Assembly (NCBI RefSeq): GCF_051380735.1
Contig: NZ_JBNYXQ010000003.1
Location: forward strand, 1 to 64,000
DNA: 64,000 bases
Source: Janthinobacterium sp051380735
Lineage (GTDB): Bacteria > Pseudomonadota > Gammaproteobacteria > Burkholderiales > Burkholderiaceae_D
Direction of reading: 5' to 3'
In this document: positions 1 to 8,934 of the stretch, piece by piece
Position numbering within the stretch: position 1 is the stretch's first letter
How the letters are laid out: every line of letters starts with the position of its first letter
The notes under the pieces: generated by a model
Told to the model about the DNA's origin: nothing
Database searches by the model: none
Seen by the model: the letters and a program-made list of their open reading frames with translations, nothing else
Made by a program: the position numbers and the translations under genes

Positions 1-1
1 G

Positions 2-271
2 GGCAGGACCTGTCCGGATTTGGATGCGGAACTTTTCTTCGACCCCGATGAGATTCAAGCAGCCTACCTGCTGCGCAAAAAGACACCGCCAGACAAACCC
101 CGCTTGAACGAGGTTCTGCGCCAAGTGGCCTGCATTGGCGGCTTCCTCGCCCGCAAGGGCGATGGCGAACCGGGCGTCAAGACGATCTGGCTTGGTTTGA
201 AGGATGTTCATGTGGCGGCGCAAACAATACGCACCCTACGTGAAATGGGGGCGCTCAACAGTTGTGTATAA
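2..271 (+). CDS. IS4-family (IS50/Tn5-like) transposase, C-terminal fragment
   Basis: This is the C-terminal end of a DDE transposase; the N-terminal part lies outside the window, so the frame is open at the left edge. The visible residues include TPPDKPRLNEVLR, then GGFLARKGDGEPGVKT and IWLGL, which is the C-terminal pattern of IS50-group IS4 transposases (Tn5 Tnp has an equivalent K..GGF...W.GW segment). The stop codon TAA at 269-271 sits inside a sequence resembling the Tn5 outer end (TTGTGTATAA), so the gene ends in the terminal inverted repeat. The catalytic DDE residues are not in view, so activity cannot be judged. Confidence 0.85.
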   Translation, partial: GRTCPDLDAELFFDPDEIQAAYLLRKKTPPDKPRLNEVLRQVACIGGFLARKGDGEPGVKTIWLGLKDVHVAAQTIRTLREMGALNSCV

Positions 272-856
272 CGAGGTGGGATCAACCCTGAGCGCCAAAT
301 TAATAACTCCTTTAGCTTCTCGAATTGTAATTCTAGGGCCGACCACTTGGACGTCCCAATGATTAGATCTAGCAATCCATTCGTTGTCTTTAACCTGAAG
401 AGATACTACCCCAGCTGAGTCTGTAAAAGTACCAGATATTAAAAATGGTTCACCTTCTGTTTCTGGCCGACGGATACTAAAAACCGGATAACCCTGTACC
501 TGTATCGGAACCGGACAATTTTTTAGGATCATTCCACCGAAGTGCAATTCAGGAAAACCTTCACAAAAATCCCAAAACTCGCGTGTATAACCAACTTGCA
601 AACATTTTGGACTTTTCATTGCGAGAAGTACGCGCGCTTTAGACCACTGCTTCGTTGTGACCTTCGTATGACACTGCGGGCACAAAAGAGCGATGCCATC
701 TACAGTATGCGCTTTGGCATTATGATACTCAGGATCAACATGCTCATATTGAACAATTCCGAGTCCACATATTACACAGCCGAATCCACATTTTTTCCTA
801 ACCAATCGCTTCACGTCAGCGGGTATATCACGACTCAATCCAAACTTGTTTCTCAT
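236..856 (-). CDS. HNH endonuclease domain protein, 3' end replaced by IS sequence
   Basis: The N-terminal part holds an HNH/zinc-knuckle fold: CGFGCVICG, then EHVDP, then LLCPQCH, that is two CxxC pairs around the H of the EHVDP segment. This suggests a metal-dependent nuclease. The C-terminal two thirds (VFSIRRPETEGEPFLISGTF and onward) match no family I know. The ATG at 856 is preferred over one at 871 because a GGGGGG stretch precedes it closely. Base composition is clearly AT-richer than most of the window, suggesting transfer. The last 15 or so codons read through the end of the neighbouring insertion sequence, so the native C-terminus has probably been lost. About 207 residues. Confidence 0.7.
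   Translation of the reverse strand: MRNKFGLSRDIPADVKRLVRKKCGFGCVICGLGIVQYEHVDPEYHNAKAHTVDGIALLCPQCHTKVTTKQWSKARVLLAMKSPKCLQVGYTREFWDFCEGFPELHFGGMILKNCPVPIQVQGYPVFSIRRPETEGEPFLISGTFTDSAGVVSLQVKDNEWIARSNHWDVQVVGPRITIREAKGVINLALRVDPTSLYTTVERPHFT
260..278. mobile_element. Right terminal inverted repeat of the IS50-like element
   Basis: The bases AGTTGTGTATAACGAGGTG align with the reverse complement of the 19-bp Tn5 outer end as I remember it: the TTGTGTATAA core is identical and a following GAG is shared. It overlaps the transposase stop codon. The outer boundary (about 278) is inferred from this alignment; the other end and the target duplication are outside the window. Confidence 0.6.
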
Positions 857-1056
857 AGCCCCCCAGTACACAGTTTAAAAAAGTGACAATGCAAAGAATT
901 ATTGCACCTAAAGGGGCGGCAGTGCAGCAATATCTAAATAGAATGATCATTTGCCGGTTTAGCAGGTGCGGCGAGGCAGGACTTTGCCGTGTCTACAACC
1001 ACTGTTGCCTACAATTTCCCCTTATACGATGTAAAGACCCCATACTTGCTCAAGCG

Positions 1057-1767
1057 CTACGATTTTCCAGTATAAGTCAGCAGGCGCACTTGCCAGGCGG
1101 CGCTGCGCGCCAGCGTGGCCAGTGCCGACTGCAGCGCTGCGTCGTCGAGCGCCGGCGCCTGCAGCACGGCGACCAGGGCGTCGGCCGCGCCATGCAGGCC
1201 CAGCGTGGTGCAGCCCAGGTGCAGGCGTTCGATCTGCTGGCGCGCCTGGGACGGCTCGCCGCGTGCCAGCAACGCTTCGATATGGCTGGCACTGGCTGCG
1301 GCCTGCTCCTGGAAGCCGGCCAGGTAGGCCAGCAGGCGTTCGGCATCGACGCCCAGCCGCTGCAGGGTCAGGCCAGGTGCTTCGGCCGGCGGCGTGCCAC
1401 CGGCAGCGAAACAGGCATCGAGATGCTGGCGCACCTGCTCCTGCTGGAAGGGCTTGACGATATAGCCGGCGGCGCCGGCCCGCACTGCGTCACGCACGGT
1501 GTCCTGGTCATTGGCGGACGACACCAGCACCAGCGGCATGGCGTCGAGCGCGCTGTCGGCGCGCACTTTTTGCAGCAGCTCCATGCCGGACAGGCGCGGC
1601 ATGCGCAAATCGCAGAAACACAGGGTCGGGCGCAGGCCGCCTTCGAGCTGCTCCCAGGCGGCGGCACCATCCTCCGCTTCCACGATATCGTGCACGCCGC
1701 AACTGTCGATCAGGTGCATCAACACCATGCGCGAGACCACATCATCATCGACCACCAGTACTTTCAT
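1057..1767 (-). CDS. Response regulator with REC domain and Hpt-like tail
   Basis: A receiver domain fills residues 1-120: acidic pair in VVDDD, phosphoacceptor Asp about 53 in FCDLRMP, conserved Ser in VSSAN and Lys in VKPF. Residues about 135-225 are helical and resemble a histidine phosphotransfer domain, with a candidate histidine near 183 (ERLHLGCTTLG), though the usual HxLKG lysine is absent. There is no DNA-binding domain. The ATG at 1767 is chosen because AAGGAGG lies just upstream. It follows the hybrid kinase at 1863-6104 by 95 bp on the same strand, so it is probably its phosphorelay partner. 236 aa. Confidence 0.85.
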   Translation of the reverse strand: MKVLVVDDDVVSRMVLMHLIDSCGVHDIVEAEDGAAAWEQLEGGLRPTLCFCDLRMPRLSGMELLQKVRADSALDAMPLVLVSSANDQDTVRDAVRAGAAGYIVKPFQQEQVRQHLDACFAAGGTPPAEAPGLTLQRLGVDAERLLAYLAGFQEQAAASASHIEALLARGEPSQARQQIERLHLGCTTLGLHGAADALVAVLQAPALDDAALQSALATLARSAAWQVRLLTYTGKS

Positions 1768-1862
1768 TGCCGCCTCCTTCGCTGGCGCCTGCAACGCGCC
1801 CCGGCCTTATTCTACCGAACTTCGCCGCCGCCACCGCATGAATTGCTTTTTATATATCGGCC

Positions 1863-4800
1863 TCACCTGGCGGCGATCTCGGCCAGCAAGGCGTGCAGGC
1901 GCGGCAGTTCCAGCGCCATGCGCGCCCAGTGACCGCCATCGGCCGCCTCTTCCAGTTCGGTGCACAGCAGGTGCAAGGCGGCTTCGTCGAGATAGGCGGC
2001 GCTGCCCTTGAAGCCATGCAGCAATCGCCCGGCGCCATCGCTGTCGCGCGCGGCCATGGCCGCATCGAGTTCGGCCAGCCGGCCGGCCAGGTCCAGTGCA
2101 AAGGCGCTGCGCAGGCGGCGCTGCAAATCCTCGTTGCGTGCGCCCTGCCCCGTCGCCGGCCCGGAGGCGGCCGGCGCCACGCCAAACAGCGCATCGAGTT
2201 CGGCCTGGCCGCGCGCCAGCAGGCGGGGCGGCTCGGCGGGCAGGCGCGGCAGCAGATGGCCGCGCGCCAGCTGGCGCTCGATCGCGCGCCTCAGCAGGCA
2301 GTGCAGCGCCGTCTCGTCGATCGGTTTGCTGAGGAAATCATCCATGCCGGCGCCCAGGTAGCGGCTGCGGTCTTCCTCGCTGGCGTTGGCCGTCAGCGCG
2401 ACGATCATCACGTGCTGGTCGCAGACCGGCTGGTCCGGCAGGCCGCCGGCGCGTATCAGCCGCGTGGCTGTGGCGCCGTCCATCTCGGGCATGCGCCCGT
2501 CCATCAGCACCAGGTCGTAGCGCGTTTGCGTGCAGGCGGCCACTGCCAGCGCACCGTTGGCCACCACCTCGACCCGGTGTCCGAGGTCTTCAAGCATCAC
2601 GCGGATAATGATCTGATTGGTCGGAAAATCTTCGGCGCACAGCACGCGCAACTGGTGGCTGTGCGGTGCCAGCACCAGCTGCGGCGCCAAAGGCGGCGCC
2701 ACGCCGTCGGCCAGTGGCACCGTGAACATAAAGGTGCTGCCCTGCCCTGTCGCGCTGGCGACGGCGATTTCGCCCCCCATCAGCTCGACCAGCTGGCGGC
2801 AAATCGCCAGGCCCAGCCCCGTGCCGCCGTAGCGGCGCGTGGTGCTGGCGTCGGCCTGCTCGAATTTCTGGAACAGGCGTTCCATCGCGTCGGCTTCGAT
2901 GCCGATGCCACTGTCGCTGACAATAAAGCGGATCAGGTTGACCTGGCGCACGCCATCGCCCGCCGGCGCCAGGGCGCTGCGCTCGACGCGCACACGCACA
3001 GCGCCACGCTGGGTGAACTTGAAGGCGTTGCCGACCAGGTTGACCAGCACCTGGCGCAAGCGCGTCGGATCACCCACCACGAACTCGGGCAAATCGGGTG
3101 CCAGCTCGATGTCAAAACCGATGCTGCGCGCGGCCGCCTGCTCTTCGAACAGGCTGGTCACGTTTTCTATCGCCGCACCGAGCGCGAAGTCGATGTTTTC
3201 CATCGACAGCTTGCCCGCTTCGATTTTGGAGAAATCGAGCAGGTCATTGATGATCGCCAGCAGCGACTGGGCATTGGCCTGGCCGCGCAGGATCTGTTCG
3301 CGCGTCGCCGGATGCAGCGCGCTGTCGCGCAAGGCAAAGCCCAGCATGCCGATCACGCCGGCCAGCGGGGTGCGCATCTCGTGGCTCATATTGGCCAGAA
3401 ACTCCGATTTCTGACGCGTCGCGTCTTCCGCCTTGCGCTTGGCCAGGCGCAGGCTTTCCTCGTTCTGCGTCAGGCTGGCGTTGGCCAGCGCCAGCTCGTC
3501 GGCCTGGGCCCGCACCTCGATCTCCTTGCCTTGCAGTTCGCGGTTTTTTTGCGATACTTCAGCGGTGCGTGCGCTGACCAGTTTTTCCAGCCGGGCCTGC
3601 TGGAGCCGCACGGTGCGCATGCGCTGGCGATAGGCGCCGTAGATGAGGCCCAGCAGCAGCGCCAGGGCCAGGCTGCGGAACCACCACGTCTTCCACATCG
3701 GCGGCAGGATGGTGATCGCCAGGGTGGTGCCGGCTTCGTTCCAGATGCCGTCCTTGTTGGCCGCCTTGACGCGGAATACATACTCGCCCGGATCGAGATT
3801 GGTGTAGGTGGCAAAGCGCCGGCCGGCGTCCGTCATGACCCAGTCCTGGTCGAAGCCTTCGAGCCGGTAGGCGAACATATTGCGCTGCGGCGCGGCGAAA
3901 TGCAGGGCTGAAAACTCCAGCGAAAACACGCTGTCGCGGCTGGTCAGGCTCAAGCTGCGCGCGTGGTTGATGGCCGTGTGGAGCAGGTGGGCAAACTCGC
4001 CGCGCCCCACCGCCACCGGCTTGTTGAACACTTGCAGCTCGGTGATGGCCACCAGCGGCGGCACGCGGTTGTCGTGGATATCGGCCGGCAGGAACGCCGT
4101 CATGCCGTTGAAGCCGCCGAAGTACATGGTGCCGTCATCGGCGCGCATTGCGGCGCCGTCGAAGTAGGAACCCTCGGCGGTGCCGTCGGCGCTGTCGTAA
4201 TTGCGAAACTGCCCGCTGCGCGTGTCGAGCCGGGTGATGCCGCTATTGGTGCTCAGCCACAGCTGGTCGCGGTCGTCGCCGAGGATGCTGGCAATCGCAT
4301 CGTCGGCCATGCCATCCTTGCGCAGGAAGCGGCGAAAGCGGATATTGCCCTGCTGGTCGACATCCATGCGGTTCAGGCCATTGGCCGTGCCGACCCACAG
4401 CACGCCGTGCCGGTCTTCATGCAGGTAATGCACTTCGTCGTGACTGAGGCTGGCCGCGTCCTTCGCATCGTGGCGGAAATGGCGGAACGTGCCTTTGCTG
4501 CGGTCGAACAGGTCCAGGCCGTGGAAGGTGCCGATCCAGATGCGGCCCTGGCGGTCTTCCAGCACCGGGCGCACGGTATTGTCTGACAAGCTGTCGGGAT
4601 TGGCCGGATCGTGGCGGTAGGTGGTAAATTTGCCGCTGGCCGGGTCGAAATGGTGCACGCCGCCGCGCGTCGAGACCCACAGCATGCCACTGCGCTCGCC
4701 GGCCACATTGCGGATGGTGTCGCTGTTCGGGTCGCCAACGCCGAAGCGGGTGGTGGAAAAACGCCGCGTGGCCAGGTCAAACCGGTGCAGGCCCGAACTG

Positions 4801-6104
4801 CCACCCACCCACAGCGCGCCGTCGCCGCGCGCATACAGGGTCGTGACCTGCTCGTCGCGCGACATGCCGGGCTTGGACCTGAGATCGAACAGCTCGGTGG
4901 CGCCGTCGCGCGTGTCATACAGTTTCAGGCCGCGGCTGGTGGCCAGCCACAGCTTGCCGTTGCCGGCGTCGGCCAGCGCGCGCACTTTTTTATCGGCCAG
5001 CGCGGCCATGTCGTCGGGCGCGCGCACCATGCGCGAAAAACCGCCGCTGCCCAGGTCGACCCGGCTCACGCCGTTGTACCAGGTACCGACCCACAAGGTG
5101 CCGGCGCGGTCGCGGAACAGCGAGGCGAGCTGGTTGTCGGCCACGCTGAGCTTGTCGCCCGTCTGGTGCCGGAACTGCAAAAAGGTGTCGCTGTCGCGCT
5201 GCCAGCGCAGCAGGCCGTCGGCATTGCTGCCCAGCCAGACGGTGCCGTCGACGTCCTGGTACAGGCTCGATATGCGCAGGGCCGAAAAACCCTGCTGCGG
5301 CCCCAGCCGCTGGCGCAGGACGGGCGGCTGGCCCTTGGCACCCAGGCGCCAGCGTTCGGCGCCGGCGCGCGTGCCGATCCACAGGTTCTGCTCGCGGTCG
5401 ACCATCAGCGCATGGATCAGATTGTATTTCGAACCCGGCGATGGATCGATCACAAAGTGCTCGAAGCGCGAGCTGCCCGGCGCCAGCATGTCCAGTCCGG
5501 TCACCGTGCCTATCCACAGCCGGCCCTGGGCATCCAGCGCCAGGCTCTTGATTTCATTGTCGACCAGGCTGTCGGGGTTGTTTGCTTCATGGTGCCAGCT
5601 GCGAAAGGCGCCGGTGCGTCGGTCGAAATGCTGCAGGCCGTCGGCGGTGGCGATCCAGAAACCCTGCGCGCCATCGTCGACGATGGCGTTGATATGCTCG
5701 CTGCCGTTGCCGCGCTTGCGCTTGCCCTCGATGCGGTAGTGGACAAAGGTTCCGCTGGCCGAATCGAAACGGTCCAGGCCATTGTCGGTGCCGACCCACA
5801 ATTGGCCATCGCGGTCGACATGCAGCACGCCGACCCAGTTGTCGGTCAGGCTGGTGGCGTCGCCTTCGATATTCTTGTAGACCACCACCCGGTAGCCGTC
5901 GAAGCGGCTCAGACCGGACTGGCTGCCGAACCACATAAAACCCTGCGCATCCTGGGCGATCGCCAGTACCGACTCCTGCGCCAGGCCGTTTTCGACGCTG
6001 AGCTGGTCGAAGCGCAAGGTGCGCGCCGGCGCTGCCTGCGCCCAGGCGCCCACCAGCAAGCTCAAACACCACGCTACAGCACAAACCCGTCGAAATACCC
6101 GCAC
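1863..6104 (-). CDS. Hybrid sensor kinase: periplasmic propeller, HisKA, HATPase, REC, Hpt
   Basis: A 1413-residue one-protein phosphorelay. It opens with a signal peptide, followed by many two-component propeller repeats of the type LWVGTDNGLDRFD up to about residue 720. A Y_Y_Y domain and a transmembrane helix near 803-822 (WWFRSLALALLLGLIYGAY) come next. The cytoplasmic part has a short coiled coil, a HisKA domain with FLANMSHEMRTP (His908), HATPase motifs (GDPTRLRQVLVNLVGNAFKF, GTGLGLAI), a receiver with Asp1202 in LMDGRMP, and an Hpt domain with His1363 (LLHGFKGSA). Such receptors commonly sense periplasmic carbohydrates or other ligands; the ligand here is unknown. It lies 35 bp after the patatin gene and upstream of the response regulator, so the three may be co-transcribed. 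Confidence 0.93.
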   Translation of the reverse strand: MRVFRRVCAVAWCLSLLVGAWAQAAPARTLRFDQLSVENGLAQESVLAIAQDAQGFMWFGSQSGLSRFDGYRVVVYKNIEGDATSLTDNWVGVLHVDRDGQLWVGTDNGLDRFDSASGTFVHYRIEGKRKRGNGSEHINAIVDDGAQGFWIATADGLQHFDRRTGAFRSWHHEANNPDSLVDNEIKSLALDAQGRLWIGTVTGLDMLAPGSSRFEHFVIDPSPGSKYNLIHALMVDREQNLWIGTRAGAERWRLGAKGQPPVLRQRLGPQQGFSALRISSLYQDVDGTVWLGSNADGLLRWQRDSDTFLQFRHQTGDKLSVADNQLASLFRDRAGTLWVGTWYNGVSRVDLGSGGFSRMVRAPDDMAALADKKVRALADAGNGKLWLATSRGLKLYDTRDGATELFDLRSKPGMSRDEQVTTLYARGDGALWVGGSSGLHRFDLATRRFSTTRFGVGDPNSDTIRNVAGERSGMLWVSTRGGVHHFDPASGKFTTYRHDPANPDSLSDNTVRPVLEDRQGRIWIGTFHGLDLFDRSKGTFRHFRHDAKDAASLSHDEVHYLHEDRHGVLWVGTANGLNRMDVDQQGNIRFRRFLRKDGMADDAIASILGDDRDQLWLSTNSGITRLDTRSGQFRNYDSADGTAEGSYFDGAAMRADDGTMYFGGFNGMTAFLPADIHDNRVPPLVAITELQVFNKPVAVGRGEFAHLLHTAINHARSLSLTSRDSVFSLEFSALHFAAPQRNMFAYRLEGFDQDWVMTDAGRRFATYTNLDPGEYVFRVKAANKDGIWNEAGTTLAITILPPMWKTWWFRSLALALLLGLIYGAYRQRMRTVRLQQARLEKLVSARTAEVSQKNRELQGKEIEVRAQADELALANASLTQNEESLRLAKRKAEDATRQKSEFLANMSHEMRTPLAGVIGMLGFALRDSALHPATREQILRGQANAQSLLAIINDLLDFSKIEAGKLSMENIDFALGAAIENVTSLFEEQAAARSIGFDIELAPDLPEFVVGDPTRLRQVLVNLVGNAFKFTQRGAVRVRVERSALAPAGDGVRQVNLIRFIVSDSGIGIEADAMERLFQKFEQADASTTRRYGGTGLGLAICRQLVELMGGEIAVASATGQGSTFMFTVPLADGVAPPLAPQLVLAPHSHQLRVLCAEDFPTNQIIIRVMLEDLGHRVEVVANGALAVAACTQTRYDLVLMDGRMPEMDGATATRLIRAGGLPDQPVCDQHVMIVALTANASEEDRSRYLGAGMDDFLSKPIDETALHCLLRRAIERQLARGHLLPRLPAEPPRLLARGQAELDALFGVAPAASGPATGQGARNEDLQRRLRSAFALDLAGRLAELDAAMAARDSDGAGRLLHGFKGSAAYLDEAALHLLCTELEEAADGGHWARMALELPRLHALLAEIAAR

Positions 6105-6139
6105 GATCGTCCAGTCAGAAAAAACGCGGCAACAGCGCG

Positions 6140-7312
6140 TCAGGCGGCGAAAAACGCCAGTACATCGTCTTTGCGGGCCTGCGTGTCGCGCTGTCCAAGA
6201 CGAATCAGCTCGTTAGTATACGTCGATTCGAACAACAAATACGAGGCCAGCGCCGCGCCCCTGGCTTCAGCGGCGCCTATGCCCGACAACATGGTGCGTA
6301 TCGGCCGCGGCAAGCTGCCGATATGGCGGCTGGCGATGGCGTCGAGGCGATCGGACGGCGCGATCACCAGCAACTCCACCGGCCGCAAGGGAGTTTTGTC
6401 CAGCAATTCTGGCGGCAGCACCGACAACGTCAGGTTGATGCGGTTCAGGCGTTCGATGTCGACCGCCAGGCCGTCAAGGAAGATCGACGACAGCGCATGG
6501 CCGGCGATCTGCGCCAGGCTCGGATAGCGCGCCGATTCGGCCTTGTTCGGCGCCGGCTCGGTCATACGCCCGGCGCCCACCACCAGCACCTTGTTCGCGC
6601 CCAGGTGGATGGCCGGCGAAATCGGCGCCAGCTGGCGCATCGAACCGTCGCCGCAATACTCGCGCTGGCCGCCGATATACAGCGGCACGGCGGGAAAGAT
6701 GAACGGTATCGCGGCTGACGCCAGCAGGTGCTCGACGCCGATCTGCTCCTGCAGCGCCAGCCGCTGGGTACGCACCCACGGCGCGATCTCGGCGCCGGTC
6801 TGGTAGAACGTCATGTGCCGGCTGCCCGAATACGACGAAGCGGTGACGGCCAGCGCATGCAGGCGGCCATCGGCCAGCGCCGCGTCCAGGCGCGGCAGGT
6901 CGAGCATGCGGTGCAGCAGGCTGACCAGCGGTGTATTGTCGAGCAGCGAAGTCGGTGGCGTAGCGTGCCATTGGCGCAACAGCCAGCCGAACGACAACAA
7001 GGAGAGCCAGCGTGCGCCCGAGCGGATCACGCCCAGCGAATCGGCGCGATACACCTGCTCGACCTCGATATGCTGCCACACGTCGAGCAGCTTTTGCACG
7101 CCCTCGCCGAAGTGGTCGGCGCGGCAGGCCAGCGCGGTGGCGTTGATGGCGCCGGCCGAGGTGCCGCAAATAATGTCGAAGGGATTGCGCTCGGGCGCCC
7201 AGCCCGCTTCCAGCAGGATCGCCGATATCGATTGCAATACCCCCACCTGGTAGGCCGCGCGCGCCCCGCCGCCGCTCAGAATCAAGCCTGTTTTTTTGTT
7301 TTCCGTTCCCAT
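6140..7312 (-). CDS. Patatin-like phospholipase family protein
   Basis: A 390-residue predicted serine acyl hydrolase. The oxyanion motif GGGARAAYQVG is at residues 14-24, the nucleophile elbow GTSAG gives Ser52, and the catalytic Asp is in CGDGSMRQ. There is no signal peptide, so it is probably cytosolic or exported by another route. The family includes phospholipases A and RssA/YchK-like proteins; the substrate cannot be told from sequence. It is the first gene of a minus-strand run that continues into the large hybrid kinase 35 bp downstream. Confidence 0.88.
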   Translation of the reverse strand: MGTENKKTGLILSGGGARAAYQVGVLQSISAILLEAGWAPERNPFDIICGTSAGAINATALACRADHFGEGVQKLLDVWQHIEVEQVYRADSLGVIRSGARWLSLLSFGWLLRQWHATPPTSLLDNTPLVSLLHRMLDLPRLDAALADGRLHALAVTASSYSGSRHMTFYQTGAEIAPWVRTQRLALQEQIGVEHLLASAAIPFIFPAVPLYIGGQREYCGDGSMRQLAPISPAIHLGANKVLVVGAGRMTEPAPNKAESARYPSLAQIAGHALSSIFLDGLAVDIERLNRINLTLSVLPPELLDKTPLRPVELLVIAPSDRLDAIASRHIGSLPRPIRTMLSGIGAAEARGAALASYLLFESTYTNELIRLGQRDTQARKDDVLAFFAA

Positions 7313-7359
7313 GCCGCAGATTAGCAGGCTAAAGATGCTTTGTGGAACTTCTTATTATG

Positions 7360-8872
7360 TCAGTCGCCCCGCGCCATGCCTTCACGGCGCGGATCGGCGC
7401 CGCCAAACCAGAAGTCGCGGCCGTGCGCGTTCAGGCGCATGCTGCCCTGCAGGCCGGAATTTTGTTCGCTTGCGCGCACCTCGTGGCCCATCGCGCGCAG
7501 CGCATCGACTTGGGCGGCCGGGATGCGGCCCTGTTCCAGCTCGGTGCGGCCGTTGCGGCTGCCGAAGTTCGGCAGGCTGATCGCCTGCTGTACGTTCAGG
7601 CCCCAGTCCATGGTGCCGACCAATACCTTGGCCACGTAATTGATGATGGACGAGCCGCCTGGAGAGCCGGTGGCCAGCACCAGTTTCTGCGTGCCTTTTT
7701 CAAACACCAGCGTCGGCGACATGGCGCTGCGCGGGCGCTTGCCCGCTTCGACCCGGTTGGCGATGGGGCCGCGCGCTGGGCCAGGTAAGTCTTGTCGAGC
7801 AAGGAGGCGATGCCCGCGCCCGGCAGCGGCACGAAGTCGGTATCGGCCACATAGCGGTTGCGGTCGGCATACGCCAGGCGACCCGCTTCGGCAAATAAAT
7901 GAATGGCGCGCGCATCGGGCACGCCGTCAACGGGTGGAAAGCGGCTGATGTCTTTCACCTCCAGCATGCCCAGCATCTGCGCAATCGCGATGCCGCCCGA
8001 CGACGGCGGTGGCATGCCGCAGACGGTCCAGGCGTTGTAGTCGTTGCAGACGGGCTCGCGCACTTTTGCGCGGTAGGCGGCGATATCGTGCGCCGTCAGC
8101 TTGCCCGGATTGGTGGGGTGCGCGGCCACCTTGGCGGCGATGTCGCGCGCGATGCGGCCGTTGTAAAACGCGTAGGCGCCGTCAGCGGCGACCTCGCGCA
8201 GGGTGCGCGCCAGCTCCGGGTTCTTCAGCACATGGCCAACCGGCCAGGGCTGGCCAGTCTTGTCATAGAAGTAGCTGGCGGCGACCGGGTCGCGTTTCAG
8301 GGCCTGGTCCCATTTCAGCAGGCCGTTCAGGCGCTGGCTGACTGGAAAACCGTCCTGCGACAGCTTGATGGCGGGGCCGAACAGGGTAGCCCAGGCCAGC
8401 TTGCCGTGTTCCCTGTGCGCCAGCTCCAGCATGCGCAGCACACGGAACGCCCACCGACCACGCCGGTGCTGCGCGACACGGGGCTGCCGTCGGGATTCTG
8501 GAACAGGGTTTCGTCGGCGGCAGCGGGCGCCGTTTCGCGGCCGTCAAATGCCTGCACTTGACGGCCATCGGCGTACAGCAAAAAGGCACCGCCGCCGATG
8601 CCCGACGATTGCGGCTCGACCAGCGTCAGTACCAGCTGCGTGGCGATGGCCGCGTCGATTGCGCTGCCGCCTTGTTTCAGCATGCGGTAGCCGGCATCGG
8701 CCGCCAGCGGATTGGCAGCCGCCACCATGAATTTGTGCGCCGTCCAGCCCGGCTTTTCCGCATAGGCGGTGGCGATTTCAGGCGCCTTTTGCGGTACCTC
8801 GGCAAACCCAGGGCCGGCGCACATGGCGCCCAGCAAGGCAAGGCGCAAGGGCAGCGGCTTGAAACTGTTCAT
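7360..8872 (-). pseudogene. ggt: Gamma-glutamyltranspeptidase pseudogene, frameshifted and internally deleted
   Basis: Three reading frames together spell most of a periplasmic gamma-glutamyltransferase. The N-terminal piece (8872 to about 8435) has a signal peptide and SGIGGGAFLLYADG. The middle piece (about 8440-7785) includes PPPSSGGIAIAQMLGML and RLAYADRNRYVAD. The C-terminal piece (about 7785-7360) includes RPRSAMSPTLVF, TGSPGGSSII and GLNVQQAISLPNF. The first junction, near 8440, is a small net loss of 3n+1 bases. At the second, near 7783, DKTYLAQRA joins directly to PIANRVEAGKRPRS. In intact GGTs these segments are separated by the stretch carrying the autoprocessing and catalytic threonine, so that stretch is missing. 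An active enzyme is not expected. Confidence 0.88.
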
Positions 8873-8934
8873 GGATACTCCGATTGCAATACAGCGGGTA
8901 TCCTACAACACCGGGCCCTGCCAAGGCATACGGT

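Noticed and set aside
883..1932. 349-aa plus-strand ORF over the response regulator
   Set aside because: Antisense shadow: low-complexity, no domain, and covers a well-supported receiver-domain gene in the other direction.
1893..3911. 672-aa ORF antisense to the hybrid kinase
   Set aside because: Glutamine/arginine/alanine-rich shadow of a GC-rich gene; the minus strand has clear kinase motifs.
7360..8872. Explaining the ggt disruption as sequencing error only
   Set aside because: The 8440 shift could be an error, but the loss of a whole conserved segment near 7783 cannot be a one-base error.
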